In this document: one piece after another, positions 1 through 10,767 of the stretch
Position numbering within the stretch: the stretch's first letter is position 1
Layout of the letters: each line of letters begins with the position of its first letter
Source: Athripsodes cinereus
Lineage: Eukaryota; Arthropoda; Insecta; Trichoptera; Leptoceridae
Length of the DNA stretch: 64,000 nt
NCBI GenBank assembly: GCA_947579605.1
Contig: OX388313.1
Span: 27,097,214 to 27,161,213 of the forward strand
Direction of reading: 5' to 3'
Position numbers and translations under genes: made by a program
The notes under the pieces: generated by a model
Told to the model about the DNA's origin: nothing
The model's input: only the letters and a program-made list of their open reading frames with translations
Database searches by the model: none

Positions 1-376
1 GCCCCCAAGACCGTCATCGATGACTATTTCTCTGTCAGAGAACATGTTGTATATTATATTGCAAAATGGGAGAGGAAGATTAATATTTATGAGTTTTTGG
101 TAAAGTGTGGAAATACATACGTTGTCAAAAGCTGAATTTATGTCCAAGAAAACGGCTGCTACGTGTTCTTTATTAGTAAAGGCAATATTTATGTCTGTGA
201 TGAGTATACTAAGATTATCTGCACATGAAAGTGATCTTCTGAAACCAAATTGACTTACAGAGAGCAAACAATTATGCTCTATATACCAGACCAACCTATT
301 TTTAATCAGATGTTCAAAGAGTTTTAGTGCACAGGAGGACATAGCTATTGGTCGGTAAGAAGAGCCCGAATTGGGA
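1..376 (-). pseudogene. Non-LTR retrotransposon reverse transcriptase fragment
   Basis: Read on the minus strand, this stretch is open from a stop near 385 down to the window edge. It encodes the start of a LINE reverse transcriptase domain: a YRPIAMSS block (family form YRPISL), then QFGFR, then FLDINSAFD, which carries the first catalytic aspartate. The fragment is cut on its 5' side near 380, where an in-frame stop precedes it, and continues beyond the left end of the window. The Jockey/CR1-like class is inferred from motif style. It is not a host gene. Confidence 0.85.
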
Positions 377-408
377 TCACAATATTATTTATATATTCTT
401 TTTGCGCA

Positions 409-636
409 TCATCCGTCACACGCCGCTTCCCTCGCGGGGTAGGCAGAAAGGATCGAGCGCCACTTCCTTCTATCCCTGCATACATCATTCACTTCCGTCA
501 CTGTTATACAATTCCTCATGCATGCTCTCCTGTTCAATGTGCTCAACACATACATACGTCCTGTAGGATTTAAATGATCTTGCCATTTAATCCTCGGACG
601 TCCACGTTGTGTCGCGCACCAAAAATCAATATCCAT
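409..636 (-). pseudogene. RTE-type LINE 3' end, C-terminal coding relic
   Basis: The minus-strand frame matches the C-terminus of the RTE protein encoded at 46248-47630. Shared blocks include GRPR..W, NRRACMRN, VCRDR..WRS and LSAYP. Only about the last 70 codons remain, with several substitutions. No tandem tail is obvious past the stop. It abuts the reverse transcriptase fragment at 1-376, which belongs to another LINE class, so two element types are juxtaposed. Confidence 0.8.
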
Positions 637-654
637 TTTAAATTACTAGGACGA

Positions 655-714
655 AATGCAGTAGGGAGATTATCACTATTTAAGTATTTAGTTCTTTCTT
701 CCATCTAACCATGC
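655..714 (-). repeat. LINE 3'-tail fragment (TGGTTAGATGGAAGAA type)
   Basis: The reverse complement carries a TTAGATGGAAGAA motif followed by an ATAGTGATAATCTC hairpin side. The same block recurs on the minus strand at 54782-54930 and 60062-60205. It is a short 3' untranslated fragment with no coding content. Confidence 0.5.
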
Positions 715-715
715 T

Positions 716-1433
716 CTTTTCATCAAGAGTATTGCTTACCGATACATTATACCGCTTTACAAGGAATTCTGGTAATTTATGGTCTGCGCCTTCAAGTGCA
801 AAGAGCATATTGTTCAGTGTGTGTTTGTCGTTTCGGTGTTTTTAAGATCATAATATATAAGTGTCTATGTGTTTTCCTTCAATTCAATTCATGTGTTTCA
901 CAAATTCAAACCATACCACAGAATGTATTGTGGATATTGTTTGTTTTTAACTTATATATATATAAGGTAAACTTCAAAAATATTTGCTTACAATCATATT
1001 TGTCATATTATGTAGATTCTATCACAGAATATTCCACAAAGGGATCAGTGAACTTAATGCAAGGATTAAAATTTTAAAATTCATTTAGTATATACACGAA
1101 TATCTTCCATGTGCTGTAAACAACAAGTTACATAACAATAAGCAGCAAGCCTCATTGCTGCTGAATTCGAGATATGCTGGATGGCTTATAGATAACGAGT
1201 TCTTTGGTATATTTATGTGATTGGAAAATTGCAATATTTGGAAATCATTCATTTATAAATCTTATATTCTTTTTATGGTACAGATAAGACTTCTTCATGT
1301 TCAATGAAAACCATCAAATTAACTATCTGACTACCTTACTTAATGACATTACGTTTCTAAAATAAATAACATGTACTATTTTCTGTCCCTACATCATTGA
1401 TGTTTCGCTGTACCCCTCCGAGTATCATTAGTA
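716..1433. other. A+T-rich stretch, no gene recognised
   Basis: I see no gene here. A short piece at about 1146-1180 resembles the middle of family B on the minus strand (CCTCATTGCTGCTGAATT). Open frames in this interval lack splice or homology support. Confidence 0.4.
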
Positions 1434-1942
1434 ATGTCGTCAGATTCGTTTCCTAGAATAATGTTATCTATTACAATGATAATAATATTTTGTCACACAT
1501 CTGTTTTATTTACTTATTATAACTATCTATCTGTAATTGTAAGTAATACATTACTTAGTTATAACTTCATATTTCAATATAATATCTTTGTCTCTTTGAC
1601 AGGATATTACAACTGATGAAAACATACCTCGTCAACGTAATGATAAAGGTATGTAATTATTGGTTATTATCTCTCTATTAGGATATTATTGTCAATCTCA
1701 TTTAGATAAATATTATAATAATATAGCATATCTGTTTTACTGTCGTCTTTACAGGATGTAGCAAAGTTAATATTATTACGATTTCTCCAACTATATCTAT
1801 TTCAAAATCGTTCTATGTTCGAGTAAGTACATCTTGTTGGGATCTACTTATCGAATATCGAGAAACTTGTGATTATTTTCATTAGGCTTCCTTCACGCTT
1901 TATCTCAATTTCCTCTTTCTTTTCAACACTATAATTCATTAG
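1434..1942 (+). CDS. Candidate compact multi-exon gene, small secreted-type protein
   Basis: Predicted exons are 1434-1538, 1603-1648, 1755-1822 and perhaps 1886-1942. Splice sites are strong: GTAAGT with TTTGACAG, GTATGT with CTTTACAG, GTAAGT with TTCATTAG. Introns of 64, 106 and 63 bases are typical of insects. Frames agree across all junctions (phases 0, 1, 0), giving about 95 residues. Exon 1 gives an N-terminus with a hydrophobic run (LSITMIIIFCHTSVLF) that could be a signal peptide or anchor. The middle is polar (DENIPRQRNDK). The last exon is doubtful because its pyrimidine-rich content could be intronic; the alternative acceptor at 1942 gives a different short tail. The frame is also open upstream to 1401, so the start is uncertain. 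I recognise no family. The evidence is splice logic only. Confidence 0.42.
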
Positions 1943-2139
1943 GTAAATTCAAACAAGTGTTTCTTTCTACTATAAATTATTGATCACGAAAGAGACGTCT
2001 TTCGACTTATCAGATCAGGTTATTATCAATCGAAGAGGTTCTAGAAATGAAGATTGATAATGACCTGATAAGTCGAAAGACGTCTCTCTCGTGATCAATA
2101 ACTTATAGTAGAAGAAACACTCGTTTCAATTTACCTAAT
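1939..2139. repeat. Foldback (palindromic) element, copy 1
   Basis: Two arms of about 90 bases are near-perfect inverted complements around a short centre (about 2030-2052). The arms carry GACGTCT(T/C)TCG-type sequence and ATTGATCACG. Related foldbacks occur at 32195-32380 and 61870-62028. Downstream sequence (CTACTACGTGTGCACCGACA, about 2149-2168) is shared with the 61870 copy, so the mobile unit probably extends to the right of the palindrome. No coding capacity. Confidence 0.85.
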
Positions 2140-2168
2140 TATGTAATTCTACTACGTGTGCACCGACA

Positions 2169-2724
2169 CAATTAATACTATTATTCATATTAAGTAAATA
2201 AAGGATATTAAGGGCTACTAAAAATTGTTTGATGTTTTGGATAGCGTCAAAAACATTCGTTATTTTCCACAATTATCCTGTTTTATTCAATGTAAATCGA
2301 GTGTAACATCTAGATCGGGGCGATTGCTCACTTTGATGCTGTTTTCCTATACTATGATCTAAAGCTATGTAGCATATGTACCTCCTCTATAAGTAAAGAG
2401 GAAAGGTCTACCCAGAGTAGCATAATAACTAATGAAAACAAATGATTTCAATAAATCACAAAAGATATGTGACTTATTAAAACTAAGAGAACTCTAAAAT
2501 TATAGGAGATTATATTTTAAATATCATTGCCAATACTAAAAATTGACATCATTTTAGGTCTTCGTCAGATATTGTTGTAGGTACCTAATAAAAATAAAGT
2601 TGACTTAATGGAAAAAATGTATAACAGAGGTCAATCTGCGTACTTGTCTCACCGAATTAAGTAATGTCATGTTTCATATAGTTGGGTTTTTCTGAAGATC
2701 TTTAATACTTAATATTCTTTCGGT
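2169..2724. other. A+T-rich stretch, no gene recognised
   Basis: No convincing exon, RNA gene or repeat end was seen here. Confidence 0.4.
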
Positions 2725-3021
2725 TTGGGGTCAATGCCGAGATTATTGTTGACAGTATTGAATATACTTTCTCGTCGTTTCGTCGTATTTACTTTGTATT
2801 GTTTAATATTATTTTCTTTATTTGAAAGGCGAATATTGGAATTGGACAAATGCACTGTGAAAGTAAAGTATTATTTGTTAAAAAACATTAAAGATATATT
2901 GTTTTTGATGGATGTGTTGCTCCGTAATATTTGGATTACTCCATATTTCTCACAGTACGAATTCGAAGGCCTGATTTGTGAAATATTGCAATCAATCTTG
3001 GAAGAGAAATGCTTGGATTGA
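2725..3021 (+). other. Unrecognised 98-codon open frame
   Basis: An open frame with a hydrophobic N-terminal part (FVVFTLYCLILFSLF) and a more polar, glutamate-rich C-terminus, ending at TGA. A possible acceptor (GTTGACAG) lies near 2754. It could be a distal exon of the candidate gene at 1434 or a chance frame in A+T-rich DNA. I recognise no family and see no donor or polyadenylation context that decides it. Confidence 0.2.
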
Positions 3022-3504
3022 TAGAAGCCTTGATTTTTACATTCCCTTCAAAAACTTGTATACAATCTAACAAGAAATATGATCCAGGACATTCAAGATA
3101 AATCTATTGATTTTACATAACTATTCTATAGAATTATAGATCAATAGTAATTCACAACTTCTGATATTTTCGCACTTACGCCTTGATGTGCGTATCAACA
3201 AATAATATTATTTACCTATTTAAATATGAAAACTAGTAACAACTGTGTATTATTTATTCAGAAATTGAATATATTACGCAAAATAATTGTTATTTGTATT
3301 AAGTAAACACAACTAGCCGCAAATAATGACGTAGTCTCCGTTACGTACTTACGCAATATAATATTTCTATAAACTACAATTATTTCAATGTAGAGTGTAT
3401 CAGAATTTGCTAAGTATGCCAATTGGGCATGACAAAACTTCGAAAGACAAAATAGATTGAATAAAATAATTAATACTTCTAAAGAGTAATTTTAAATACA
3501 TTCG
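3022..3504. other. A+T-rich stretch, nothing seen
   Basis: No supported feature was found in this interval. Confidence 0.4.
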
Positions 3505-3640
3505 ATAGTGGACCGGGATGAGAGGTGTGGACGTGGAGGACCTATTTCGTGCTGCCCAGAACAGAAAAAAATTCCCAGGCGGTCGTCAATGTCGGGTTCC
3601 CCGACAAGACACGTAAAGAAGAAGAAGAAAAAGTAATTAA
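3505..3640 (+). repeat. Possible retroelement 3' end with GAA-rich tail
   Basis: A G+C-richer island (GAGGTGTGGACGTGGAGGAC and onwards) ends in AAAGAAGAAGAAGAAAAAG within A+T-rich surroundings. The abrupt composition change and purine tail resemble a LINE 3' terminus. A plus-strand frame runs through it to 3755, but its downstream half is lysine-rich and reads like random A-rich sequence. Family not identified. Confidence 0.3.
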
Positions 3641-3759
3641 GAAGCAGGTTAATAGATTTACTGTAGAGGCCAAAAACACTATTAAAGAACAAACAACTAT
3701 TTTAAAAAATAGCAATAAGCATTATAAGCAAGGAACTAAAGACAATAAAAACTAAACTG

Positions 3760-4766
3760 TTTGTTATAAGTTATTTTTAAGGTATAATTATAACTTTATA
3801 AAATTAAATAAATAAATAAATAAATAAAAGTATTGAATATAATTATAGAACTCCAAAACCAATCAACCTAGTTCTGTTATGTTGGAAAATTTTCAAAAAA
3901 GTAACTTCACGATTTCTGAAAAACCATAAAACATTATCACAAAGCCATCTTCAGTTCAGGATATGCCAGAAAAGTTTTTATAAATTACCACCAGATGTCG
4001 GAGTTACGTAGTCCAATCTCCGTAAAGAATACATAAATTATTTTTGCAGTACTAATAAGTGTCTCATATTTGGAATATTACTCTTGGTTACAAGTTTGAG
4101 TCACGGAATACCTACATCTCTTACCAGTTGCATATTGTAATACAACCACTTTGCCATACGATATTGCAGCAGTTGTATTCACCATTGATGATATAATATC
4201 TTGCTTCTGTGGGATTGTGTCCATTCTCTCCATTACTTGCAGCATTTTCTTTTACTCACGCTATATTCATTAAAAATGTGTACTAGTTTTTTTTATTATG
4301 ATTCCTTATAGATTTTCATCCGTGTCTCAAAGATCAAAGATTCTTGAGAATATTTTTAAACGAATCTAGGTTAATTTTCAAACAAATTTCATACTGTTGA
4401 TTATTTAATACATATTATGGTTTTGTATAAAAGTAAATTATCTTCAATAACCTAGATACTTTTATTTTTATTTAAGTAAATATATATCTGCCAGAAGGAA
4501 ATCGACTGAGATGTATACTAAGTACCTACGCCACTTATTTCTTACGATTATAGGGTATGCTTTTGTTTTGCAAAAAACTATAATCACTCAATTTGTCACT
4601 TCAGTCCACTGCTGAACATAAACCTCTCCGAAAAATTTCTGTCATGGATCTTTTGCAACCAATTTTATTTCTACAATAAGACGATTCCATTAAAACGCTT
4701 TAATATAAACAATTATTTTTTTCTGGTCCTTATTAACTATATTTTTAAATGCGCTATAATCATTGT
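3760..4766. other. Intergenic or intronic A+T-rich DNA with a small LINE scrap
   Basis: No gene was seen. Around 4597-4640 the sequence GTCCACTGCTGAACATAAAC matches a LINE motif that I recall as common in insect genomes (usual form CCACTGCTGGACATAGGCC). The rest has no structure I can support. Confidence 0.35.
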
Positions 4767-4935
4767 TCCGTTGAGCACCCGGCAAAGAATTGATGCCCCA
4801 ATCTTTACCATAAATTTTCTAGTGTCCTGCAGAAGGCTGAAGGTGTTCGATAAAATAAAGACATTTTACATCTTAAATTCAGTAATGAGGTTAGCCACCC
4901 ATCCTGAATGTCTATTTTTTATATACCTAATGGTA
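4767..4935 (+). repeat. Family B SINE-like repeat, 5' part
   Basis: Contains the 5' family signature (TTGAGCACCCGGCAAAGAAT), the GTGTCCTGCAGAAGG block and the central CCACCCATCCTGAATGTCT block. The copy decays after about 4935 and lacks the conserved hairpin tail. Confidence 0.75.
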
Positions 4936-4939
4936 ATAA

Positions 4940-5655
4940 TAGCAGCCAATCACTTGTCTGATTTATAAAGATTTTCATAACATTCGACACTCTTATATTC
5001 TGCCTGTACCTACATATTATATTGTATGAACGTTTTATGATACGACCTACTTATATGAACATACAGTAGCACTACTTACGAACAAGAGTGACAATATTAT
5101 ATCTACTTACAAATTAAACACATACAGTTCTTATTATGATAGCTTTGCAGGTCTTGAATCCTGATGTGAATTTTAATGAATCATTCCGAAATCATCAGCA
5201 TTTGCCACCTTGATTATATTTTTGTATTGTACTCTGTATTATCATGATGGATTGCATTCGATAATATCATACTCTGCTTGTTGTCAGTTAAAAGTGTGTT
5301 GTTTACAAATTAGCATCTTTTGTTCTCGAATGTTTGTGTTATGGCGAGTTCAATCTTTAGTAAAACAGCTGATAAATGATTTTCAAAACACTAATAGATT
5401 ATGTCCTTTATATCTATACCTATACTTTTGTTTTGTTCAGATGTCGGTAATAATTGTAATACTGAATATGGTTTTCGAGTGTCATGAAAACGGCAGATAT
5501 TCTTAGAACGTCATGTATAACTATACGATATTAATGTAGCAATAATTTTCGGCACCTGGGACTTGACCCAGATAGAAGTAAAATCCCAAAAACCTTTTAT
5601 TTTAGTAAGTATTATTGAAAATTGTATTCTAAATATTTAATGTAGTATAAAATAT
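4940..5655. other. A+T-rich stretch, no supported gene
   Basis: A 98-codon plus-strand frame ends near 5506 but has no splice or homology support and reads like chance sequence. Nothing else was seen. Confidence 0.4.
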
Positions 5656-5658
5656 AGA

Positions 5659-5750
5659 AAGTATGTAAAGACAGATCTATATGGCGTTCCGTTCTCTCTG
5701 CCTACCCCTCTTAGGATACGGCGTGAGGGAATAGATAGATAGATAAATAT
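5659..5750 (+). repeat. RTE 3' end relic with GATA tail
   Basis: Matches the last part of the RTE at 47580-47640 (GGCGTTCCGTTCTCTCTGCC, then GGATACGGCGTGAGGG), followed by a (GATA)n-type tail. It is 5'-truncated to under 100 bases, as expected of target-primed reverse transcription. Confidence 0.85.
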
Positions 5751-5752
5751 TA

Positions 5753-6567
5753 CTTCTGACGTGGATACCTTTATGTTTCCGAGATTCTCATTTATTTTTA
5801 TCTATTTATTTATTTATATTATCATGTGGACGTAATAATAAACTAGTAAAATAAAAACAGCAGATCTAAGTTACAATAATAAGTATAAAAAATATAAATA
5901 AATATCTTTATAACCTATCATAATAAATGAATCAATTTAATGTAACTTGTCACATCAAACAATGATAAATTTGTTTTCAATGTTTTGTATTATCTTCTCA
6001 TTTTCTTTATTAGTCTATGCTTGTCACTGAATTAAAGTTAAATTTTTGAAATTAGAATCTTCTCGTTATAATAATTCTACGGTTATGATTATTTATGAAC
6101 GATTGTAGGCAAATAATTGCATGACAAACGTCGTGAAAATTATTATCTATGACTCTTGCTTTTGTTCTTGCGTGTCACTAACGTGAAATGCGCCACGAAA
6201 TTGCCGTAACTAATAAGAAATTTAGAACAATGTATCTTTATTGTTTTTCTTTCTCGTTTTTGTACACATTGTTGTTGTTTTTTTTTTATAATAATGTTAA
6301 TGAGGAAAATTGTCACTTCCTATATTTTACCTGGTAAGAAAATAATTATTAGCTACTTATAAAGCAGTGGCGGCTTTAGACTTTTTTATATAAGCCATAC
6401 TTTCGTTTTCGATGTCAACTATTATCATGCCCACAATTTGGTAAACGAAGTTAAGATGATACCCGATATTTAAAATTCTACCCACCCCCCCTCTTCCCTG
6501 TCAACAAATTTTCAATTTTCTATAAGAATTTGAGATATTTCACCATTTAATCGTTTTTGTATAAACT
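5753..6567. other. A+T-rich stretch with a hAT-like terminus
   Basis: Mostly featureless. At about 6367 the sequence CAGTGGCGGCTTTAGACTTT matches the start of the hAT-like element at 61582 (CAGTGGCGAAACTAGACTTT), so a degraded copy probably begins here. No matching right end was located. Confidence 0.4.
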
Positions 6568-6685
6568 TACCCCACCAGTGGGGTAGCCAGCGAAACAACT
6601 ACATGTAATAAACACTGCAAGTCGTCTTCCCAATGCCAATAAAACATTACCATGGTTGGTATACCTTCGTTGAATTGTAACTGTT
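6568..6685 (-). repeat. Family B repeat, 3' half
   Basis: The minus-strand reading ends in the conserved CTGGCTACCCCACTGGTGGG hairpin. Upstream are the GGCAtt/GGGAAGACGAC segment and weakly conserved CAACCATGG. The 5' half is missing. Confidence 0.65.
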
Positions 6686-6689
6686 AAAA

Positions 6690-7617
6690 ATGTTTTGTTT
6701 ATTCTTTAATATTTCATCTCAAACAACATACCTACCAGTAAAAACATATTTAGATTTTGCTCTGAAGTCACAATGAGACGGCAGGTGGGATTGAATCACA
6801 GAATTTTTATAAAATAACGTATTATTTTTCCAATCTCATAAAACTTCAACAAGCAATGAAAAATTTCAATATTTTTTAAATCATTGTTATTTAAAAAAAC
6901 AACTAAAGTATTTGATTCTCGTGTCACACGTCGTCTACATAAACTGTCATTAATTTGCCATAGAAAAATTTACATAGGGTACCTCCGCAGTTACTCATTT
7001 AACTCTTGACCTTCTATGCAAATTTTCTCTGTGGAATTTTTAAAAACGGAACGCGGGCTTTTATTCAGTTCTTTAGTATTCAAATGCAGATGATAATGTT
7101 GTCATAAATTATAATAATCATCAGTGTTGCTATTATTATTATTATTATGTAAGCAGTATCGATGATTTAATTGTTGTAAGTTAATTATTAAAATATTCTT
7201 TATGGTAAATACATTTTTTTCACATTGTATGTAAATCTTTGTGCATAACTAATATTTTCTATGAAAAATATGAATAATACCTAGTTTGAGTGGATATTAT
7301 AGGAATTTTTAAAAGATTCATCCATGAGTTTTTTTAACACAGGCAACATAATCGCATTGTTTTTGGCTACATTATGATTACGTAAAATTTTTATTGAAAA
7401 CATGCTTTGAAATATTCTTTTCTTGTGTTAGTTACAAATTCCATTGTTGTAATTTTCTGTTTTTCCATTTTTATTATTATTTTGTAAATTTAACATACAT
7501 ACATACATAGAAATGCATTTTAAGTATGAATACAAATATTTTGGCTTTATTTTCCTTCATTAACTTATGTTTTTTTAAGTCTGAGATTAACTAATATTAT
7601 TTTTTCTTCTTTTTCAG
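6690..7617. other. A+T-rich stretch, no gene recognised
   Basis: A short inverted pair may exist at about 6958-7037 (CCATAGAAAAATTTACATAG against CTATGCAAATTTTCTCTGTGG-like sequence), possibly a tiny MITE. Nothing else was seen. Confidence 0.3.
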
Positions 7618-7688
7618 GTAAAGTTCTCATCATTGGCAGCATGATTTCATATATTTGATATCAAATTAATTACCTATTTGAAATTAAT
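7618..7688 (+). other. Possible untranslated exon
   Basis: An excellent acceptor (TTTTTTCTTCTTTTTCAG) precedes 71 bases that end at a consensus donor GTAAGT. All three frames contain stops, so if it is an exon it is noncoding or contains a translation end. It could be a 5' untranslated exon of a plus-strand gene, conceivably the Patched-related gene whose first coding exon begins right at an acceptor, but that lies 40 kb away. RNA evidence is lacking. Confidence 0.25.
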
Positions 7689-7794
7689 GTAAGTAAAATA
7701 AATTTGTATCTATAAACAATTAATATCTCTTACACTGCGTAAACATTTTCGGTCCTAGGTATCTTTTGTAGAACCAATGTAAACGGTTGATATT

Positions 7795-7950
7795 TTATTT
7801 ATTTATTTATTTTATTCTTCACTGTACAATAATACAAATCAAAACAGTATCATAAAAATATCAGTTATACAATTCAATGTACAGAGGGCGAATTTATCGC
7901 TAAAATCCGATGTCTTCCAACTAATCCTTTATCTACAAGATGACCTATCT
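7795..7950 (-). repeat. LINE 3' tail (GTTGGAAGA..CGC type)
   Basis: On the minus strand: AGTTGGAAGACATCGG, then GCGATAAATTCGCCCTCTGT, CACTGTACA-like sequence and a terminal (AATA)n run. Only the 3' untranslated tail is left. Same family as 18750-18892 and 36612-36725. Confidence 0.7.
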
Positions 7951-8119
7951 AAGTTGGTGATTCTGTAGGTATGTTGTTACAAAGAAGCCATTCGCAGACT
8001 TCTGCAATGTGGAATAGCTATAAAGGAATAAATACTTATATCATAAGTTAAACATAAATTTAACTTATGTTTGAACATTGCCACTAATTAAGCAAGCCTG
8101 ACAAAATAATAGAACTCAC

Positions 8120-8239
8120 CTCTAATTGGGCAGAAGGAATCAATAGTGAGATGTCTTTCCCAGAAATTAATTGAAGTTGAAACCATTTCTTATTGACAGG
8201 GAAGTATTGCACTTTCAACCCATCAATAATGACATCAAA
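8120..8239 (-). CDS. Internal coding exon of an unidentified minus-strand gene
   Basis: Read on the minus strand, a strong acceptor (TTTTATTTCTTTTCAG) leads into exactly 120 bases that end GAG, followed by the donor GTGAGT. Only one frame is open, in phase 0 throughout: 40 codons starting FDVIIDGLKVQYFP and ending LLIPSAQLE. The other two frames hit stops early. Frame, splice sites and ordinary amino-acid composition together make this the cleanest unexplained exon in the window. The FDVIIDGL opening faintly recalls the start of the nuclease domain of protein-only RNase P, but the remainder does not clearly fit, so I assign no function. Neighbouring exons of the same gene were not found. Confidence 0.6.
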
Positions 8240-8374
8240 CTGAAAAGAAATAAAACAAAATTAAAGCTGGTTATATACCTTCGAAATTTTGTAGCCATAA
8301 AATATTTGCTTTAGAATTCTGTGTTCTAAATTTAAATAGTATGTTTTTTGAATTATATTTTTTCTTTATTTTAA

Positions 8375-8560
8375 TAGGTGTTTGAAAAAATTAATACATT
8401 ATACATCTTAAATTCAGCGATGATGTTTGCCACCCATCCTGAATGTCTTGATTTTATATTGGCACGAAGAGGACAGTTTGCATGTTTGTTACATGCAGCT
8501 GGTCTGCTGGCTACCCCACTTGTGGGATATGCCGTGATGGTATAGTAGTAGTAGTAGTAC
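8375..8560 (+). repeat. Family B repeat with TAG tail
   Basis: Well preserved 3' two-thirds: CATCTTAAATTCAGCGATG, CCACCCATCCTGAATGTCTT, the GGCACGAAGAGGACAG segment, the GGCTACCCCACTTGTGGGAT hairpin, GCCGTGATGG and a (TAG)n tail at about 8543-8558. No coding potential. Confidence 0.9.
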
Positions 8561-8587
8561 TTATATCAATTGTTACATGTTTTATAA

Positions 8588-8742
8588 AGATGTATCTGGA
8601 TTCGTAATAATCTCAAACACACCACAAACACCCTCCCAGTAAGCAAAGGCTGTGTCGTAAAATTCGTCAACGGGAGGATTCGAACCCGGAATCTTTCGAT
8701 TGACAGTCCGAGACTTTGCCATTGGGCGATTTACCACCTCGT
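8588..8742 (-). repeat. Diverged tRNA-derived SINE (family A-like)
   Basis: On the minus strand a tRNA-like head contains a GGTTCGAATCC B box downstream of GAGGTGGTAAATCGCCC. The body then aligns with the family A 3' part (TGTGTCGT, CAGTAAGC and GTGTTTGAG in the opposite sense). It is older and more diverged than other family A copies. Confidence 0.65.
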
Positions 8743-9427
8743 TATTTGATTTAAATCAAATTTCTAATAATAAAAAATATTAAATATACATATTATCATA
8801 AACAAAAGTTATAGATCAGTAAAATAATAATAAATAGGCTAAAATCATGAGAAGTGTTATAATATTATGAGTTGTATAATAAAGCCTACTTTCCCGTACA
8901 CATATTGTTTGTGTAACACATACATTTGGTATGTAGTTTTGTTTCGTGATGCGCACACGATATTCGCACGGTTGTACATACATATTCCCATACATAATAA
9001 TATAAAATGGCTACGGAAGTAAACAATGCTCATTATCACGTTTACATTATACAGCACCACAAAGAAAGTTTGAATTGGTTGTTAAAAATGTAAAAACCTA
9101 CACGACTCAATGATTCATTTAAATAATTTCATAGTAGGTATTCAATGTTTTTATTGGTACATAGTATTACTATACGTGTTTTGTTTGTTATAATATTTCC
9201 ATCAAAATCTTTTTGTAAACTTTTTAATGCAATGAAAAAATGCTTTCAATTGATGAAGAAATATATAAAAAAACAATAATAAAAAAAAACGCAAAATTAT
9301 GTAAATTACATATTATGTAATATCACACAATGGTTGATTTCAACGAGAAAAATTGTTTTATTTCTAAAAAATCTCTTGTTTAGGTACAATAAAAAAATCA
9401 TGTTTACGCAGCGAAAGTGTAAAATGA

Positions 9428-9458
<31 letters not shown>

Positions 9459-9940
9459 GGCATTGCACACGATACACGGATTATGCTACCATTTTTAATC
9501 ACGATAGATTGTATTCCATCAGCTATATTATTGGTCAAGAAATACAATATATGATTTTTTACTTACCCGAGTTTCAACATGCTACGTCTTTTTCAAACTA
9601 TGAGCCTTAAAAAGGAATATACAGTTCCCTATAATTAAAATTTACAATTGGAAAGAATATAAATTACATTATCTAGGTATATAAATAGGTTTTTAATACA
9701 TAGATTATCATATTTTATTTCTTTATTAATACAAAGTTTCATAAAATAATGTATAATTTGTTTCATTACATCATTGTCCACTTACTATGAAATACATAAG
9801 TTACTTTAACAGAAGTAAAATGAAACATATTCACCTCTTTCTTAAAAATATTCTTTTTCTTTTTTGGAAAATGTACATAGGTAGACATTTAACAAGCCTC
9901 GTTAGTCATTACAAGATTATTCGATAGTATCATAGTAGAA
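8743..9940. other. A+T-rich stretch with a CT microsatellite
   Basis: No gene was seen. A (CT)n run lies at about 9429-9459. Minus-strand open frames near 8857 have no support. Confidence 0.4.
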
Positions 9941-10135
9941 GGAATGCACAATTTTCATTTGCTTAACGAATGCACTAACAACGAACATAATATTACTGTT
10001 AATAGAAGAAAAATGCACAATTTTCATTTGCTTAACGAATGCACTAACAACGAACATAAAATTACTGTTAATAGAAGAAAAATGCACAATTTTCATTTGC
10101 TTAACGAATGCACTTACAACAAACATAATTACATA
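9941..10135. repeat. Three-copy tandem repeat, 69-base unit
   Basis: The unit beginning ATGCACAATTTTCATTTGCT recurs at 9944, 10013 and 10082 with very few differences; the third copy is partial. The 69-base period is a multiple of three, so both strands stay open through the array, producing artefactual frames. There is no sign of coding. Confidence 0.9.
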
Positions 10136-10374
10136 TATTATTATAATGCCATTTGTGTACTTTCTTTACGTACTGTATATAACATTATAAGATAAACTGA
10201 AATGAACTAAAACAATTTCTCGCAACAATTTAAACAATTTAATACTTAATAATAATCTCATACTAATGAAATTATCATATTTTTATACGTTGAAGAGTAC
10301 TAATATCATTAGTACCATTAGTGATGAAACTATAAAACGAATAGCGATTATACCGGATAAGAGCTATTTGATAA

Positions 10375-10767
10375 GATTCTAAACGGGATAGCCGAATATT
10401 CGGAAAATGTGGTGTTCACATTTGGCGAATATCGCCAGGCGAATTTCAAAATATATCGCCAGACCAAAAAACAAAATTCGCCGGACACCCATCGATCGTC
10501 ACACCTGTTCACACAGTCCAGGTTTTTACCATAGATACGAACGCCGCGCACATCTGCGCATGCGCGAATCGTTCAATCGGCCGAAAATGTTGGAAGGTGG
10601 TCAACTCGAGACGATATCGTTTCTACTGGTTTTTATCGTTTCAGACTAGCTGTCATTTTGTTCACACGGTTCAAATGGCTGGCGATATTTTGGTGTCTGG
10701 CGATATTCGCCAAAGTGAGAACACCACATATCTGATTAGATTCTAAACGGGATAGCCGAATATTCGG
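10375..10767. mobile_element. MITE with inverted ends, flanked by 29-base direct repeats
   Basis: The inner element (10407-10729, 323 bases) has terminal inverted repeats: ATGTGGTGTTC followed by TTGGCGAATATCGCCAG on the left, with its reverse complement on the right. The centre is unusually C+G-rich (GCGCACATCTGCGCATGCGC). Outside it, a perfect 29-base direct repeat starting GATTCTAAACGGGATAGCC lies at 10375-10403 and 10739-10767. That is much longer than a normal target duplication. No transposase. Confidence 0.75.

Noticed and set aside
8120..8239. Assignment of this exon to protein-only RNase P
   Set aside because: Only the first eight or so residues resemble the nuclease motif; the remainder does not, so no symbol is given.
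9941..10135. CRISPR-like regular repeats
   Set aside because: Contiguous 69-base tandem units without spacers in a eukaryotic genome.
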